64,000 nt of DNA, taken from positions 21,448,554-21,512,553 of the forward strand of contig NC_089316.1 of NCBI RefSeq assembly GCF_036669915.1, given 5' to 3'. The stretch comes from Pocillopora verrucosa (taxonomy: Eukaryota > Cnidaria > Anthozoa > Scleractinia > Pocilloporidae). This document shows positions 20,101 to 32,076 of the stretch, piece after piece. The notes under the pieces were generated by a model that ran no database searches, was not told where the DNA came from, and saw only the letters and a list, made by a program, of their open reading frames with translations. The translations under genes were made by a program, and so were the position numbers. How positions within the stretch are numbered: the stretch's first letter is position 1; each line of letters begins with the position of its first letter.

Positions 20101-22169
20101 TTACAAATCTCAATGCCACTGGAAGATATGGTCCAACGACATTGGGTAGCCACTACACAGGTCAGGATCATGACGGACAAGTTACACTGTCCAGCGGTAT
20201 TCAACAGTGGAATGTGCCGTACACTGGTGACTACAGAATAGAAGCGATCGGAGCAGCAGGAGGGTATGATCCATTTCAAAGCAGTGCTCAGTACCGAGGA
20301 AGAGGAGCAATTATGATCGGAACATTTCGTCTAAACAAGGGTGAAGTCATACAAATAATTGTTGGTCAAGAAGGAGGAATAAACAAGCAAGAGTGGTCTT
20401 CTGGAGGTGGTGGAGGTACATTTGTAGTGAGAGGAGCCAATACACCTTTGATGGTAGCTGGAGGCGGGGGAGGGGTACAAAGTGTCAATTCAAGTCATGG
20501 AGGATGTGACGCCAGCACACAAACAGCAGGGAATCCTGGATACAAATCATGGTCAGGGGGGAGCAATGGACATGGTGCACGGACTGCTGATAATAGCTCC
20601 CATTCAGGTAAAAACGTATTGTCATGTTTCCTTACTCTTCGTGGCTTTGGCAGCAACTTAATCGAGTCGCACGTTTCCGGTATCTCTGCAAGACTAGTGC
20701 TCATAAGGTGGCAGTATCGTTATCAATCTGGTTTCTGTTTGAGTATCAAAATATAGTTCAAGTTTTCACCCGGTGTCCATCCAAGCATCAAATACTTTTA
20801 TATTCCTTAGAGTATCTCCTCCTTTGATTTATCAACGTTTTAAAAACCGAGAAGAAATTATGAAATTCTGCTTCATCCAAAGATTTGAACATCGATATTC
20901 ATTACACGGTTTAGGTTCGCATCTTGGGAGTTTACGGACCAAATGTCACAGCAGTCATGGCGAAGTTTACATACCTCATTAATTCGTTCAAAGAAGGTCG
21001 CAAATTCGCAAAAAGAAAAAACGAAGCTTTTCCCGACATTTTTTGGCTATGAAACTTTTCCCGACATTTTTTGGTTGACCACATGTCAAGCTATATCAAC
21101 ACTGAAAAAAAAACATGCAGTTCCGACTGCCAATAGAAACACAGAAGCGTCCTGTACAGACTCTCAGCAAGAACACATTCCGCGGGTTACTATCCATCAG
21201 TTACCCATGACAGACCTATAGTTAAATTCAGCTGAACGGCAATTTCTATTTCAACTCTTTTTTATATAATTTTTATCTTAAAAGCGGCCTGGACACTCCG
21301 CGGAAAAACTTAATGGTCGCTGATCTATTGCGAGCAGCGAAGATTGCTTAAACCCCAAGCCTTTATCCGTTTCGACATTCCGCGTCGAGTTTCTTGAATT
21401 CTTATGAAGACAGCCAGACCTCTTTTTACTTTCATCTAAGGAACCTTCTCCTTTTCATCTATCTCTATTCTCATTCTAGTCTTAAACGCAGGCATATATC
21501 AAAGGTCTTAACGTGTAACCGAAATCAGGAGATGTTTTACGTAATCGAAATTCAAGGATCAAGATGTTTTGTTATTAGAAACCCTTCGGGAGTAATTTAT
21601 GTTGACATGTTATAATTGGCTATTCAGAATTTGGCCCGCTGACGAATTCAGTTCAAAGATATTTTTGTAAATAACTCGCGTGTTTCTCAATATTTTAAGT
21701 AAATCTTTCTTGGAAACTATATGTCAAATAACAAAGTTAAAAAAAAAAAAAAGAAATTCCAAAAAAATGGCCCTCGAAGGTCTACCGTATCCTTATATCA
21801 ATTTCCATTTGACATTTTTTTTCCTCAGGTGGAGGTGGTGGCGGCTTTTGTTCAAGTGGAAGAAGTGGAGCGTATTTTAATGGAACCGTTGGAGAGGGTG
21901 GAGAGGGTGGTAAGGGATTTCTTCAGGGAGGGGTGGGTGGGAGAACCCGTTTCAACGATACCACCGGTGGGTTTGGGGGAGGAGGCGGGGCTTGGGGATG
22001 GGGAGGGGGCGGAGGAGGAGGAGGAGGGTACTCTGGGGGAGGTAGTGGTAAACACCTGATTGATTCCTGTGGCGGTGGAGGTGGATCATTCAATGCTGGA
22101 AACAACCAACAGAATGATTGTTGTTACAACTCTGCAGGTCATGGTCAGGTGACGATAACGTTACAGTAA
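17125..22169 (+). CDS. PAN/apple - EGF - cbEGF - glycine-rich (ALK/LTK-type) domain protein, 3' part of gene
   Basis: Five exons join with consistent phases: 17125-17393, 17483-17600, 19540-19644, 20086-20607 and 21829-22169 (stop TAA 22167-22169). Exon 1 encodes a PAN/apple-like domain ([15 protein letters not shown] ... [15 protein letters not shown]). Exon 2 encodes an EGF domain ([14 protein letters not shown] ... GFMGERCEQ) and exon 3 a calcium-binding EGF ([18 protein letters not shown]). Exons 4-5 encode a glycine-rich domain with the [15 protein letters not shown] and [11 protein letters not shown] signatures and long Gly runs, ending [10 protein letters not shown]; such domains occur in ALK/LTK receptors and in many cnidarian secreted proteins. 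No transmembrane segment or kinase follows, so a secreted extracellular protein is likely. Exon 1 starts in mid-codon and no signal peptide is seen, so 5' exons are missing, possibly upstream of the Polinton. Donor use at 19644 (A|GTTAGT) is the weakest junction. Confidence 0.85.
17755..17940. repeat. Near-perfect 186-bp palindrome in intron 2 of the PAN/EGF gene
   Basis: The arm beginning ACAAATAGAGAAGCCTTGAC returns as its reverse complement ending at 17940, and the arms meet near 17843-17852 around GAGACGTAGTCGAG. The outer sequence recurs at the edges of the composite at 28.6 and 29.75 kb, so this is a member of the same inverted-repeat family. It is likely a MITE or fold-back insertion. 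Confidence 0.8.
18010..19090. repeat. Interspersed repeat sharing a block with 28.68-28.86 kb
   Basis: The segment 18820-19020 matches 28680-28860 in the same orientation (AAATTACGGCGCCTGGTATG and TTCCGAAATTTCACTT blocks). Direct copies of a TATACTCTC(G/A)TAGAGCACGCT motif occur near 18038 and 19028 and may mark the repeat edges. No coding frame is supported. It fills most of the 1.9-kb intron 17601-19539. Confidence 0.55.
20608..21828. other. Intron within the glycine-rich domain
   Basis: The 1.2-kb intron is bounded by a GTAAAA donor after 20607 and a TTTTTTTTCCTCAG acceptor ending 21828; it splits the Gly-rich domain in phase 1. No gene, RNA or clear repeat is seen inside apart from A-rich tracts near 21740. 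Confidence 0.6.
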
Positions 22170-25100
22170 AGTAAACTAACCATAAGCTACCAAACTGAAA
22201 AAACATCAGTAGACTGAGAGTGTGAATCAGGGCGTTGGACGTTATATTTGTTTAACTTGGACATTAAATCGAGGTTGATCTTCACAGGGAAGTGTTGAAA
22301 ACAGACTTCTACTTAAGAGACTATTTCATTATAGCATCAGAACAACTAGCATATCTCAAAGCTTCACCTTCATATCCTCATTTTCTCTTGATCGAGAATT
22401 TTAGTGATAATATGTCATTGTGTTGGTTGACCAGTTCTCGGCTGGCTTGTTAACTTAGTTTTTAGAGCACTGCACCGGTATCTCAGAGGTCGTGGGTTCA
22501 AATCTCTCACAGGTCTGGATTGTTCAGGCCTTATTTTCACTTCTGCTTAGGTAGTGTTCATTTTAACGAAGATTGTTCTCATTTTCATAAAAGTTGTTTG
22601 CTTAACAACCATTTTGAGGACTTTCAAGTGTCATAGCCATAAATGAACTATATAGACTTTAGGTGTAAACTTTATCGACATTTAGAAAGCAAACCTGAAC
22701 ATTCCTTAAAGTGATAATAGAATATATATATATATATATTATAGAGAGAAGACAATGTCTTTCTGTACCTCAGTTTTACACATATCCATTATGTTATATT
22801 ATAGTGAGGCAAAAATGTCGTTCTGAGACTCAATTTTACCTATATCCATTCTGATAGATTTCGACCAAGCCTAAAAGTGGAGCTCTTGTTAGTTTATTTT
22901 CCAGCCCTTCATTATAATGAAAACTGTGATAAAACTCTTTAGCACCGGCTGTCGGAGGGGCTTAATGACCAGTTGAGGGTGGTGGGGGGGGGGGGGAAGG
23001 GAGAAATGACGGGGTCTGGAACCGAGGGACTCTTTACAACTTGCAAAGCGATCAACACGTATGTTAGTGAGTAGTTCATTTAAACAGCTGAGGACCTTCA
23101 TTATTGTTTCTGATGTTTTGATCAAATTTTCTAAGATAAGGAATATTTTTTTCTCAGGCGTCGTATATGATGTCAACATCAGCTGATATTACATTCTATT
23201 GGGCGTGACTGATAATTTCGGTTCGGGAAAATGAGCCAAAATTAAAGGAACGACGATAAACTACTTCGAATTAAGACCTCACTGGTTGATTAAAGAGTAT
23301 GCACGTGAGAAAAGTGAATCATTAAAATAATACGCCAGAATCGTATGGGCATTTCTCACAAGTATATCTTCTTTTGAAGTTGTCAGGTATGACTGCTCTC
23401 TCCTCTGTTTTTCCCTAACTTTTCGACAACCTCTAATAAGCGTAGAAATTAATAAGACAAGTCATTTTCAACTCGTGTTTAAACCTGTTATTTTTTCGTA
23501 TTTTTTCTTTTGGCTATTCTTGTTTTCACGATTTTTCTCTGGCTAGAAGTACGCAGTGTCTTTTTTTAGATTCTTTCATTTATTTAATTCGGAACCACTG
23601 TAACTGCATATAATAAAGGCGTTTTTAAGCCAACTGTCTATGATCTTAGCAAATAAAATATGATATTTGCCCAAAATGTTTCTTGCGCTGCGAAATTTTG
23701 ATTTAAAGGACGATTAAGGCATTTCTAAAAAACTTGAGATAATACCTGGATTTCATTTGTACATCACAGAAATTAATTCCAAACATCAATCAAGTTTTTT
23801 CTTTAGTTTAGAAGTTGATTTCATAATGTTATTGGCTATATTAAAGAGGTTGAAAAGTTCCAACTGGTTTCTCTCATGTTTGGAAATAATTGAATTTACT
23901 TGGAGGTGGAGCTGTTGCAACATGTTAACATGAAACACAACAATAAATTTTATTGATATGTAAAAAGTTTCCATTTGACTATCTACTGGCGAGTCTGTAT
24001 TATATTTCAACCCAACCATTTTCCACAACTTGTAAACACTATGACGAAATGATTAGTCAGGGAAGTGGAAAATTTGTGGCATATACACCATGTTTGAAAT
24101 ACCACGTCCAGAATAAGCTCACAGGATTGAGGAGGTTGTATGAGGGAATAGGCTCACTTCTTTGTACCATTAATTAGCTAATCGCTCCTGTTGCCAAGGT
24201 TTTGATGAGGTTGGGCTGTCAGGGGAAAGGAACTGAGGATTTTAGCTGGCGAAGTGACTTTTTAAACCTGGAAAGTATCATCGCGAAAAGCCATAAATTG
24301 GCCTAGTAGTTCATTTTTATTCTGATCAACTAGTTTTAAGAAGGAAGCAATATTTTATTGCATACATTAGATGCATGGGCTGTGCTCAAGACTTTAATTC
24401 GACTACAATTTTATAGCCAATACCAATCCCTACACATGATAAAATGTTAGGAGGATCAGAGGGAAAAATAGTGTGTCATACATCTGCAAGATTTCATGTA
24501 ATCGTTTTAATTACATGAATATAAACTGATACCAGGAGAATATTCAAAAGAATAGAAAATATGGTAAAAAATTAGGAAGTTGGCATAGGCCGGATAGAAA
24601 AGATTCTGAAAAAAGAAAGTGTTCTAATGAAAAAGCTAGGCAAACTTTTTTACAAAAACTGCCTGTATCTGTTTGGCGCGTAGTCAAGCTATTCAAAGTA
24701 GTCATAATCCCGGTTTTAATGATGAAAACACACGCACATGCAGATGAAAATAGAAATCTGTTCCTGCAAAAAATAACTTTCTGTAGTAAGAGGAAAGGCT
24801 TTCCTTTCTTCATTTAAAAGAAATACTGATCTTATTATCTCTCCACAAGCTCAGTTGACAGTGAGAGTGAATGAAATTGATAGTGACTATGTCAGTTGAG
24901 TAAATATCCAGAAGAGGATAAAAAGTAATATATGGCCTGCAGAACTCTGTTGTTCTAATTTTTTAACCAATTAGCTAAGGCACTCATATTCTTGCTTTGT
25001 GCATTACACGGTCACATACCCTGTGACCAATTCCCTACATAAATGTTTAATTTGGTTATGAGCATTGGTAAGAAACACCATACACTATTGAAAACACAAG

Positions 25101-25759
25101 AAAGAATGTTTCAAGCAACCTTAATAATAACATTTAATATTACAATGTGGTTACTTACACAGCAAAATTATATAATCACACAATTCCGAACAAAGGAAGT
25201 CAGGTCATAGACTAACCTGCTTCAACTTTTGAGGGCTTAGGGTACAGAGAAATAGATATGGTAAACAGTTGCAATTGATACAAAGTTAAAAGTTTGAAAG
25301 CTAAAAGATACACATTACAATCATCAACCCTACGCATTCTAGAAAAAACAGGGTCTATTACCACCACAACTTCTCCCAAACATTCATATTCTACATATAC
25401 GGATTTATCGTTCATAATTGCTGATGAAATTCCGAAGGTGTGACTCAATTAATTCAAAAGAAAATATCCAAGCAGGTTGTAAAAATGGCTTACGAATTGT
25501 AAAGTGATAATGTGTTAACAAACTTCCTGAAATCGTGGTACCGATACGAATTTATCGTTCATAGTCCCTCATGAAATTCCAAGATTGTAAGTTAAGAAGT
25601 TCAACAGAAAATATGTAGGAAGGTTACAGAAACGGACTCTCAAAAACTGCTCTTGAATTCGAAAAACTGCAAGCAAGAATTACCAGCGTGCTTTTGAGCT
25701 CAAATTGCCAGAAACCCGTTTCATTACACGATCACACCTCAGATCCTTCTTGCAAAATG
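22170..25759. other. Intergenic region with a tRNA-derived repeat and simple tracts
   Basis: No supported gene. It contains the tRNA-like sequence at 22444-22515, an AT dinucleotide tract near 22722-22740 and a 14-base G run near 22985. The short open frames here lack codon structure or domains. Confidence 0.5.
22444..22515 (+). tRNA. tRNA-derived (Thr-like) repeat, degenerate
   Basis: A 72-base sequence aligns base for base with the two tRNA-like copies at 35.5-35.7 kb and keeps the B box (GGTTCAAATC). The D-arm (TTAACTTAGTTTTTAGAGC) has lost the canonical A box, and the acceptor and anticodon stems show mismatches. The anticodon position reads GGT (Thr-like). The shared downstream tail (TTCAGGCCTTATTTTCACT) marks it as a SINE-like repeat member rather than a functional tRNA. 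Confidence 0.5.
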
Positions 25760-25767
25760 TAATGACT

Positions 25768-26547
25768 GGGTGTCTACAAAACGAAGACCGAAGACCGAAG
25801 ACCAAAGACCGAAGACCGAAGATCGAAGACCGAAAAACGAAGACCCTAATTTTTTTTGCCCGAATAAGGCACGGACAGTTACAAAACCAAGCCAAAGCGT
25901 TCCTCAGCGCAAACAGATGTGAAAATAACGGGAATCTTCGTTTTGTAGAAAAGACCCCCTGAATCTACAAAACGAAGACCCTTACTAAGACACTTTGTTA
26001 GACCCCAATTGACACGAAGTCAAGAGGGTCTTCGTTTTGTAGAAAAGCCCCCTGAATCTGCAAAACGAGGACCCTCTCTAAAACGCTTTGTCAGACGCCA
26101 ATTGACGCGAAATCAAGGGGGTCTTTGTATTGTAGAAAAAAAACCCGTGAATCTATAAAACGAAGACCCTCGCTAAAAACGCTTTGTGTGATACCCATTG
26201 ACGCGAAATAATTGAGGTCTTTGTTTGTGTAAAGGACCGCCGTGTGAATCTAAAAAAAAAATAAAGACCCCGTTAAAGCGGGTTGCAAGTGAGCAAAAAA
26301 TTAAAAGAGCTTAGAAAATTAAAAGAGCGGGCGCGTTATTTGGTCTTATTTGGAAATGAATGTACGATTTTTTTTCGCTTTTAATATAGAAACGATTTTC
26401 TTAATTTGCAAACTTTTTTTTAGTTGGAAAAAAAATTAGGGTCTTCGTTTTTCGTTCTTCGGTCTTCGGTCTTCGGTCTTCGGTCTTCGGTCTTCGGTCT
26501 TCGGTCTTCGGTCTTCGGTCTTCGGTCTTCGTTTTGTAGACACCCAC
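25768..26547. repeat. Fold-back element built from GAAGACC tandem repeats
   Basis: The left arm starts GGGTGTCTACAAAACGAAGACC at 25768 and continues with tandem 7-bp (CCGAAGA) units. The right arm is the inverted form, with many GGTCTTC units ending CGTTTTGTAGACACCC at 26545. TAATGACT occurs at 25760-25767 and again at 26548-26555, a likely 8-bp target-site duplication. No transposase is present, so it is a non-autonomous fold-back or MITE. Confidence 0.85.
25961..26275. repeat. Internal tandem repeat of about 95 bp in the GAAGACC element
   Basis: Units begin GAATCT at 25961, 26054, 26149 and 26246 (periods 93, 95 and 97). Each starts with a (T)CTACAAAACGAAGACC-like block and ends with its inverse near AGGGTCTTCGTTTTGTAG, so each unit is itself palindromic. 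The units decay from first to last. Confidence 0.8.
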
Positions 26548-26554
26548 TAATGAC

Positions 26555-28185
26555 TATCAGTTTCAGAGATTGATTCTTCAGTTTCAAGCATTAGGAAAAA
26601 ATTATCGCATCGCAAGCTTGTTCATCATAACCCGAGCATTAAATACGCCTGGAGATGGTGAGCGAAGAGAAAGTGGTTCCATGTTCATGACAAAAAAATA
26701 TTTCCTGAAGTTCGAGCGAATCAAGCGCTGAAAAGAACCACGACTAAACAATGAAATTCACCCTTCCTGCGGTAGGAGTAATTCCACTTTACCTGTGAGT
26801 TTGTTTGCACTATACATTTGCGGTCCGTAATTCAAATCTCAGATGCTTGACCATAGGTGGCCCAAGCTCACATCTCGAGAAAAAGCCAACGATTAATTCA
26901 TGAAAGCGTCACCTGTTGTGTGACTCGGTGTTAAGTTACGAGAGGAACCGTTGGAAAATTTGAACAGCGATAAATATTTCGAAATATGAATATTTTACAC
27001 ATTTTACCATCACTGACTGACAGCGATAGTAAAGCAAGCTTAAAACGGCAGAAATCGCCAGAAACTACAATGGAAGACACAGGATATGTGTAAGTTTTAT
27101 TTATTATACGTGTAAAATGTTCATATTTCGAAATATTTGTCGTTGTAAATCGACCATATTTTGGTCTCCATACTATTCCTTACAAGGTGTTCAAGTTTTC
27201 TTACCGCGTAAGACTTAATGTAAACATAAACATCGCTGACTCAGTCTCATGTTATTTCAATTTTGGGAGAGGCCATTACTTCGTTCTTAAGGTAAAAGAA
27301 CACGTCTTCGATGAAGTGCGATTTTTTAAATGAATAGAGTAAACCTGCGATAGTTAACAGACGAGAAAGCGATAGAAACTTGTTCACGCCGTTCGCTATC
27401 ATTTGAAAACCAATCCTTAAGATAACTTTTTTTCCCTTAACACCACGAGAACCACGCGTGTATTAAACATTCTAAACAATGGGACAAGAAATAACTTAAA
27501 GAATACGAACACTTTGAAACTTTATAAAAGCGATGAGCCGGCGGAAGGTTTTACCGAAACGTGATTTGAATTATGAACCGAAGCTAGTACTAAACGACAA
27601 TCGGTGAAAAACGGTTTAAACCTTAGCGTAAGAGAAAACCTAGATAAGAAACGACTTACCCCCATTTTTTCCTCGGATCCTTTATGGTTCGCTTCTCTTT
27701 GTTGATGACCTCTTTTCAGTCTATTTTCGGGGGTCTTTGTATTTCCTTTTCGCGTCGCTTTTCGCTAGATATTCGTCTTTTTACGTATGCCTTCTCTTGT
27801 TCTCTTTCGCGTTCTTTTCGCCGTATTCTGCCTTTTTTAGCATCCTTTCCAACTTTCCAGCGCGTATTTCTTGACTCGCTTTACGTCTTTAACCTCTTGC
27901 TTTCTTTGGTCGCTCTGTCTCTTTCGTTCCAGCCAATTTTCACTCAAAACCCTTTCTTCACGAAGTGGAATTATAACAATTTCCTCCGGTTGACAGAGCG
28001 TTAGCTCTGCCGGTATTGTTGCGAGTTGGTTAGAAAATGCAAAATACTGAGAATTACAGTTTAACTACAACCTCACCAGTTTGATTTCCTGCTCAAAACG
28101 CGAAATGTAAATTATTTGCTCACGCGGCTTCACATCTACTAGCCCACTTGAAGCCCTCGCGTAATGCCCAACCGTGTACCCTTGG
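26555..28185. other. Intergenic region, one small inverted repeat, no supported gene
   Basis: Contains the small inverted-repeat element at 26966-27143. The 106-codon frame at 27684-28004 is T/C-rich with no domain and looks fortuitous. Confidence 0.45.
26966..27143. repeat. Small inverted-repeat (MITE-like) element
   Basis: Arms of about 35 bp, AAATATTTCGAAATATGAAT on the left and its inverse at 27109-27143, flank about 110 bp of unique sequence. The arm also contains the self-palindrome ATATTTCGAAATAT. It is too short to code. Confidence 0.7.
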
Positions 28186-30170
28186 TATGCCATGATATAA
28201 TGGTTTATTATTATTATTATAGTTATTATTATTACTATTATTATTATTATTATTACTATTATTATTGTTATTATTTGGGGATTGAGAGTCAGATTGTCGC
28301 AACTAATTGAAAAGCATTCGTTTGCATTAATTTTCTTCTTTATAAACGTAAGATTTAAAAGTTCAAAAAAGGAATGAAGTAAAAAAGAAACAAGGGATGC
28401 ATCCTGTAAATCTGCGCACGTTGAAGAAACCGATGGTTGAGTTTGATAACAAAAGAAGTCTTTGATAACTCTCTTGCAATAAAATTCCTTTTTAAATGTA
28501 AAAATTTTTCCTGACGATCATTGCAAGGCAAATTATCACAAGAGGCTACCAGGCATAGCACACATTTATGTGATCCAAACAGCGTCAGGCTCGGTATCTA
28601 TTTAACAAATAGAGAAGCCTTTACTGGGCTCTGTGCTACTGCAACGCACGAAAAAAAGAGGCTAGAGCGCGAGTGAGGACTTTCGTCTCTGCTTACGTTA
28701 TAATAATGTAAATTACGGCGCTTGGTATGTTTACAAACCTTCGTTTGGGTCTTCTGTGGTTGCTTTCCGGTTCGCTTGTTCCGAAATTTCACTTACGGAA
28801 AAAGGCTAGATAGAAGTCCGTGAAATTGTCGGATATAGTTCAATTTGGAAGACAGCTTAATGTTTTAATTCTTAACCTGTGACAGAGCAATAAAGAGGAT
28901 CAACGGAACTAAGAAGTCACCCACTTATCGTTTATTACACCTAATTAATTAATTCGACCAATAACAAAACATCTCCTAAAACTCGTCATAGCACTTTGAC
29001 TTTGCAAATGTTGAAAGGCTAAGGTATTCCGTAAAAGCAGAGAGGCCTAAAATAACAACAAAAATCTGGGTTTTAAGCCCGAGTTTTTGATAGAGATTAT
29101 GATTGAGAGAAATTACTGCCAATTACACCTGTAATGAATACATAACGTTACAAGCTTAAATTCATTATGCAGTTAGCCATGCAGTCTAAATTAGGCCAAA
29201 TCCGTTGAAAATCGTGTGGTGTTCATTAATTGGGTTAAAATCTCTAGGTATCGTTTCCCTTCAGGCTTAATTTATAGCTTTGTGGGTTTCCTTAAAACAC
29301 CTGCTACACAGGAACACAGATATTCCGTGCACAGGCATACGAACATTTTGGATGAAGTAAGCGTTTTTCGTTGGTATTCGCTAAAGCGCTATTGTGGATT
29401 TATAGTTGATTTGGATCTCTATTTTATTTAGCATGGAATAATTTAAGCATTAATTAAAGTTTTTTTTTGCATTGTATGGGTTTTTAAAATTTATGTTTCA
29501 ACTGAAAGTGTCATTCAGTTCTTTATTGTTAATGGACAGCCCAAAAGTAACCCAATCCACCGGAAAAAAAGCGTATTAATTCAAATTCTGCTCGTTGGTG
29601 ATTTTTGTAGGCCTTAGAAGGTGTATGCAAACAACATTTTTGCAAATAAAACTTGTAACGATCACTAAGAACCGTTCAACGACGATTTGATGATCAGATA
29701 TTTTCTTTAGGCTCATATATATTTCATGGAGCTTATACATTTTGCAACAGAACAGAGCCCAATCAAGGCTTCTCTATTTGTTAAATAGTTACCGAGCCTG
29801 ACGCTGTTTGGTTCACATGGATGTTTGCTATGCCTGTTTGCCTCCTCTGATAATTTGCCTTGCATTGATTGTCAGGCAACCTTTTTACAATAAAAAGGAC
29901 TTAAAGGTATTTTATTGTAAAATAGTGATTATAAAGACTTCTTTTTTATCGACTCTATTATGTTATCTTCAACTTGCGCAGACTTGCAGGATGCATCCTT
30001 TGATTCTTTCCTATTCTATTAATTTTTTAAACTTTTAAATGTTTCGAAAATAGAAAGAAGAAAATAAATTCAAACCAATGTCTTTCAATTAATGGCGACA
30101 ACCTCACTCTCAATCCCCAAAGAATAATGATAATAATAATAATAACAATAAAACCATCATATCATAGATT
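28186..30170. repeat. 2-kb composite with about 430-bp inverted arms
   Basis: The left arm (about 28186-28640) and right arm (about 29735-30170) are inverted copies. Matching blocks include the ATT-rich tract, TTTGGGGATTGAGAGT, GGATGCATCCTG, CAGCGTCAGGCTCGGTA and TTTAACAAATAGAGAAGCC. The interior holds a block shared with 18.82-19.02 kb and then a relic of the Polinton terminal repeat. The layout suggests either a fold-back element that captured other sequence or nested insertions between two arms. Confidence 0.8.
28864..29395 (+). mobile_element. Relic of a Polinton left terminus
   Basis: This segment matches the Polinton left end from about 220 to 945 in the same orientation, with internal deletions. 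Shared strings include TTAATTAATTCGACCAATAA, TAATTTATAGCTTTGTG(G/T) and ACACAGATATTCCGTGCACA. The match continues past position 880, beyond the inverted-repeat boundary of the intact copy, so it derives from a left end rather than a right end. No Polinton gene remains nearby. Confidence 0.8.
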
Positions 30171-30175
30171 ATTAG

Positions 30176-30500
30176 CCTGTCAACTAAGTGATTCAGACCA
30201 CACCCAATATCCTGATGACTTTAAACCCCAAGAAGAATATATGTACTGGGTTACAGAAGTATGGGGATCTGGATAGAGGACATGAGAATGAAGTTAATTC
30301 TCATAATACTCGATTGCATATTCTTTTGTTTTTTTTGGTCTTTTTTATGTTAAAACGCTACAAGAAATAAATCTATCCCTGCAGAATTCGTTTTCTAGTA
30401 ATCCCTGTCCTCAGAATGTGACCTGCCTTAATGGATTCACCGAAAGTGATACATTGGCTTAACGAGTCAAGTTGGTTACGTGAGACACAACTGTGGAGAA
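30176..30500 (+). pseudogene. Decayed partial duplicate of the PAN/EGF gene
   Basis: 30176-30273 matches the end of the PAN exon at about 17310-17405 (CTGTCAACTAAGTGATTC, TTTAAACCCCAAGAAGAATA). 30385-30500 matches the EGF exon at 17483-17600 after a preserved CTGCAG acceptor. In the copy the first EGF cysteine codon has become Phe and an in-frame TAA occurs after about 25 codons. The copy lacks the 5' PAN half, which is replaced by the inverted-repeat composite ending at 30170. This is a non-functional gene fragment. Confidence 0.82.
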
Positions 30501-32076
30501 AATAGGAAAAAATTCAGATAATTTACTTTGATTTTGATTTTAGTATTTTCTTCATGTGTTATTTCATAATAGGAATGTGTAGGTTATATGGTATATTCAG
30601 TGTTGAAAGCTATGCGTATTGTCCCTCCTTAGCCATTATACCTGTCATCTTTGACACTTATACTGCAATGTGATTAATATGGTATCTCCACGATAGTTCC
30701 TCATCAATGTATAAACCCAAGTTAAGACCTTTGTGTAGCTAACTTTTTCTATTGATTTTTCATGAACTCAAATAAAAGGTTACGAACGTTCAGACGGTTT
30801 CAAAATGCTTTTGGAAGAGCTCCCATCGACATCGCTCATTAACACGGTTGGCAAAGCCAAGGTATGATAAGTGATGCATCAAAGGTGTTAAAATTCGTGA
30901 CAGTTTTGCGTGGATTTACATGGTGGACATTGCTTGTTTTGACAAATGTAGTATCATTTTACTCATTGAAGCAAATCGAAGGTTCATCCTCAAACTTTAA
31001 AATCCGTGCGAAAAAATGGACCTTTGGCCCACTGCAACTTAGAAGAGCGAGTTTCACAAAGTCAAATCTGGCCCATTCTTCTTCAATTTTAGCAAGGTCG
31101 CCTTTAAATTTGCCGCCTTACTCGTTATGTATAATAAGTGTGTCATGACAATCTGGCAGCTCCCCCCCTTCACCCTGTGGGCAACAACCTCATGACTGAG
31201 GAGCTGCTAAGTGTCACAGGCAGTCATCTTAGAAGAGGTTGCAAACATTTGCATGTTCATTTTTCGCTCTTTTATGGTCGGAAAAGACTATTCGTCTGTG
31301 CTTGTTTCGATTCTTTTTGTAATCAGTTAAAAATGACGATAAGCTGAGAAGAGAATGTAAAAAAACCAAGCCGACAGACAAATCAGTCCTTGTATCTGTA
31401 CAGTTGTTTACTTGCTCCAAGTTTAGAATTATCATCTTAAGTACAGCAAATTTCTCAAAGATACATACAAGAAAAGTAAGTCAGCTTTAACTAGTTGTAC
31501 ATACATCATAACTATTCTATAAGTACAATTTACATGACAACTAGCTCCCATTTTGGTTGACGACCTTAGTGCTTTAAGCACCCGATCAATGAAGCCATGT
31601 GGTATTATTCGGATTTCCTTTAAGCCTGGTTTTCCTAGTCTAGCATTCCAGCAACTATTTTGTGCATAAAGCGTTATAGCGGAGCCGGATATTTAAGAAG
31701 ACATTTTAAATCCGAGAAAGTTTCTTTAAGGCGACATCCTATCTGTATGACTGAAATTCATCATTCCGTCCCTTTAATTTTAACTTAAATGCAATTAAGT
31801 TATTTGTCCTTGTTCACTCCATACTTTCTTGTAAAGCACAATTTAGATTAAAGGTTCTGAAACTATGAAAACGTTTTATAAAACTGTATTCATGTACAAC
31901 GTGGCCCTAACAGCTATAGGACTGGCAGATTACTCCATTGACCTCATTACTTTCTGCTACCAATCTCTTCCATCGCTGATTACAGATGTGTTTATATATA
32001 GGAGATATGGTGCGATGCAGGCATTCCTTTGGTTCATCACTTTATAAAATTGAGAATATTTATTGTCAGATCTCTG
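30501..32076. other. Intergenic region, nothing recognised
   Basis: No supported gene, RNA or strong repeat. The short frames around 30864-31347 have no domain. It separates the PAN/EGF pseudogene from the 3' end of adhesion GPCR gene 1. Confidence 0.45.

Noticed and set aside
20142-20756. Receptor tyrosine kinase (ALK) gene
   Set aside because: The glycine-rich domain is ALK-like, but the gene stops right after it with no membrane segment or kinase.
21923-22105. Proline-rich minus ORF
   Set aside because: Antisense of the glycine-rich exon; GGN codons read as proline on the other strand.
25768-26547. CRISPR-like array
   Set aside because: The repeats are contiguous heptamers and palindromic 95-bp units without unique spacers, in animal nuclear DNA; a fold-back element explains them.
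27684-28004. 106-codon plus-strand ORF rich in Phe, Leu and Ser
   Set aside because: Pyrimidine-rich sequence, no domain, no splice or promoter context; the composition alone explains the frame.
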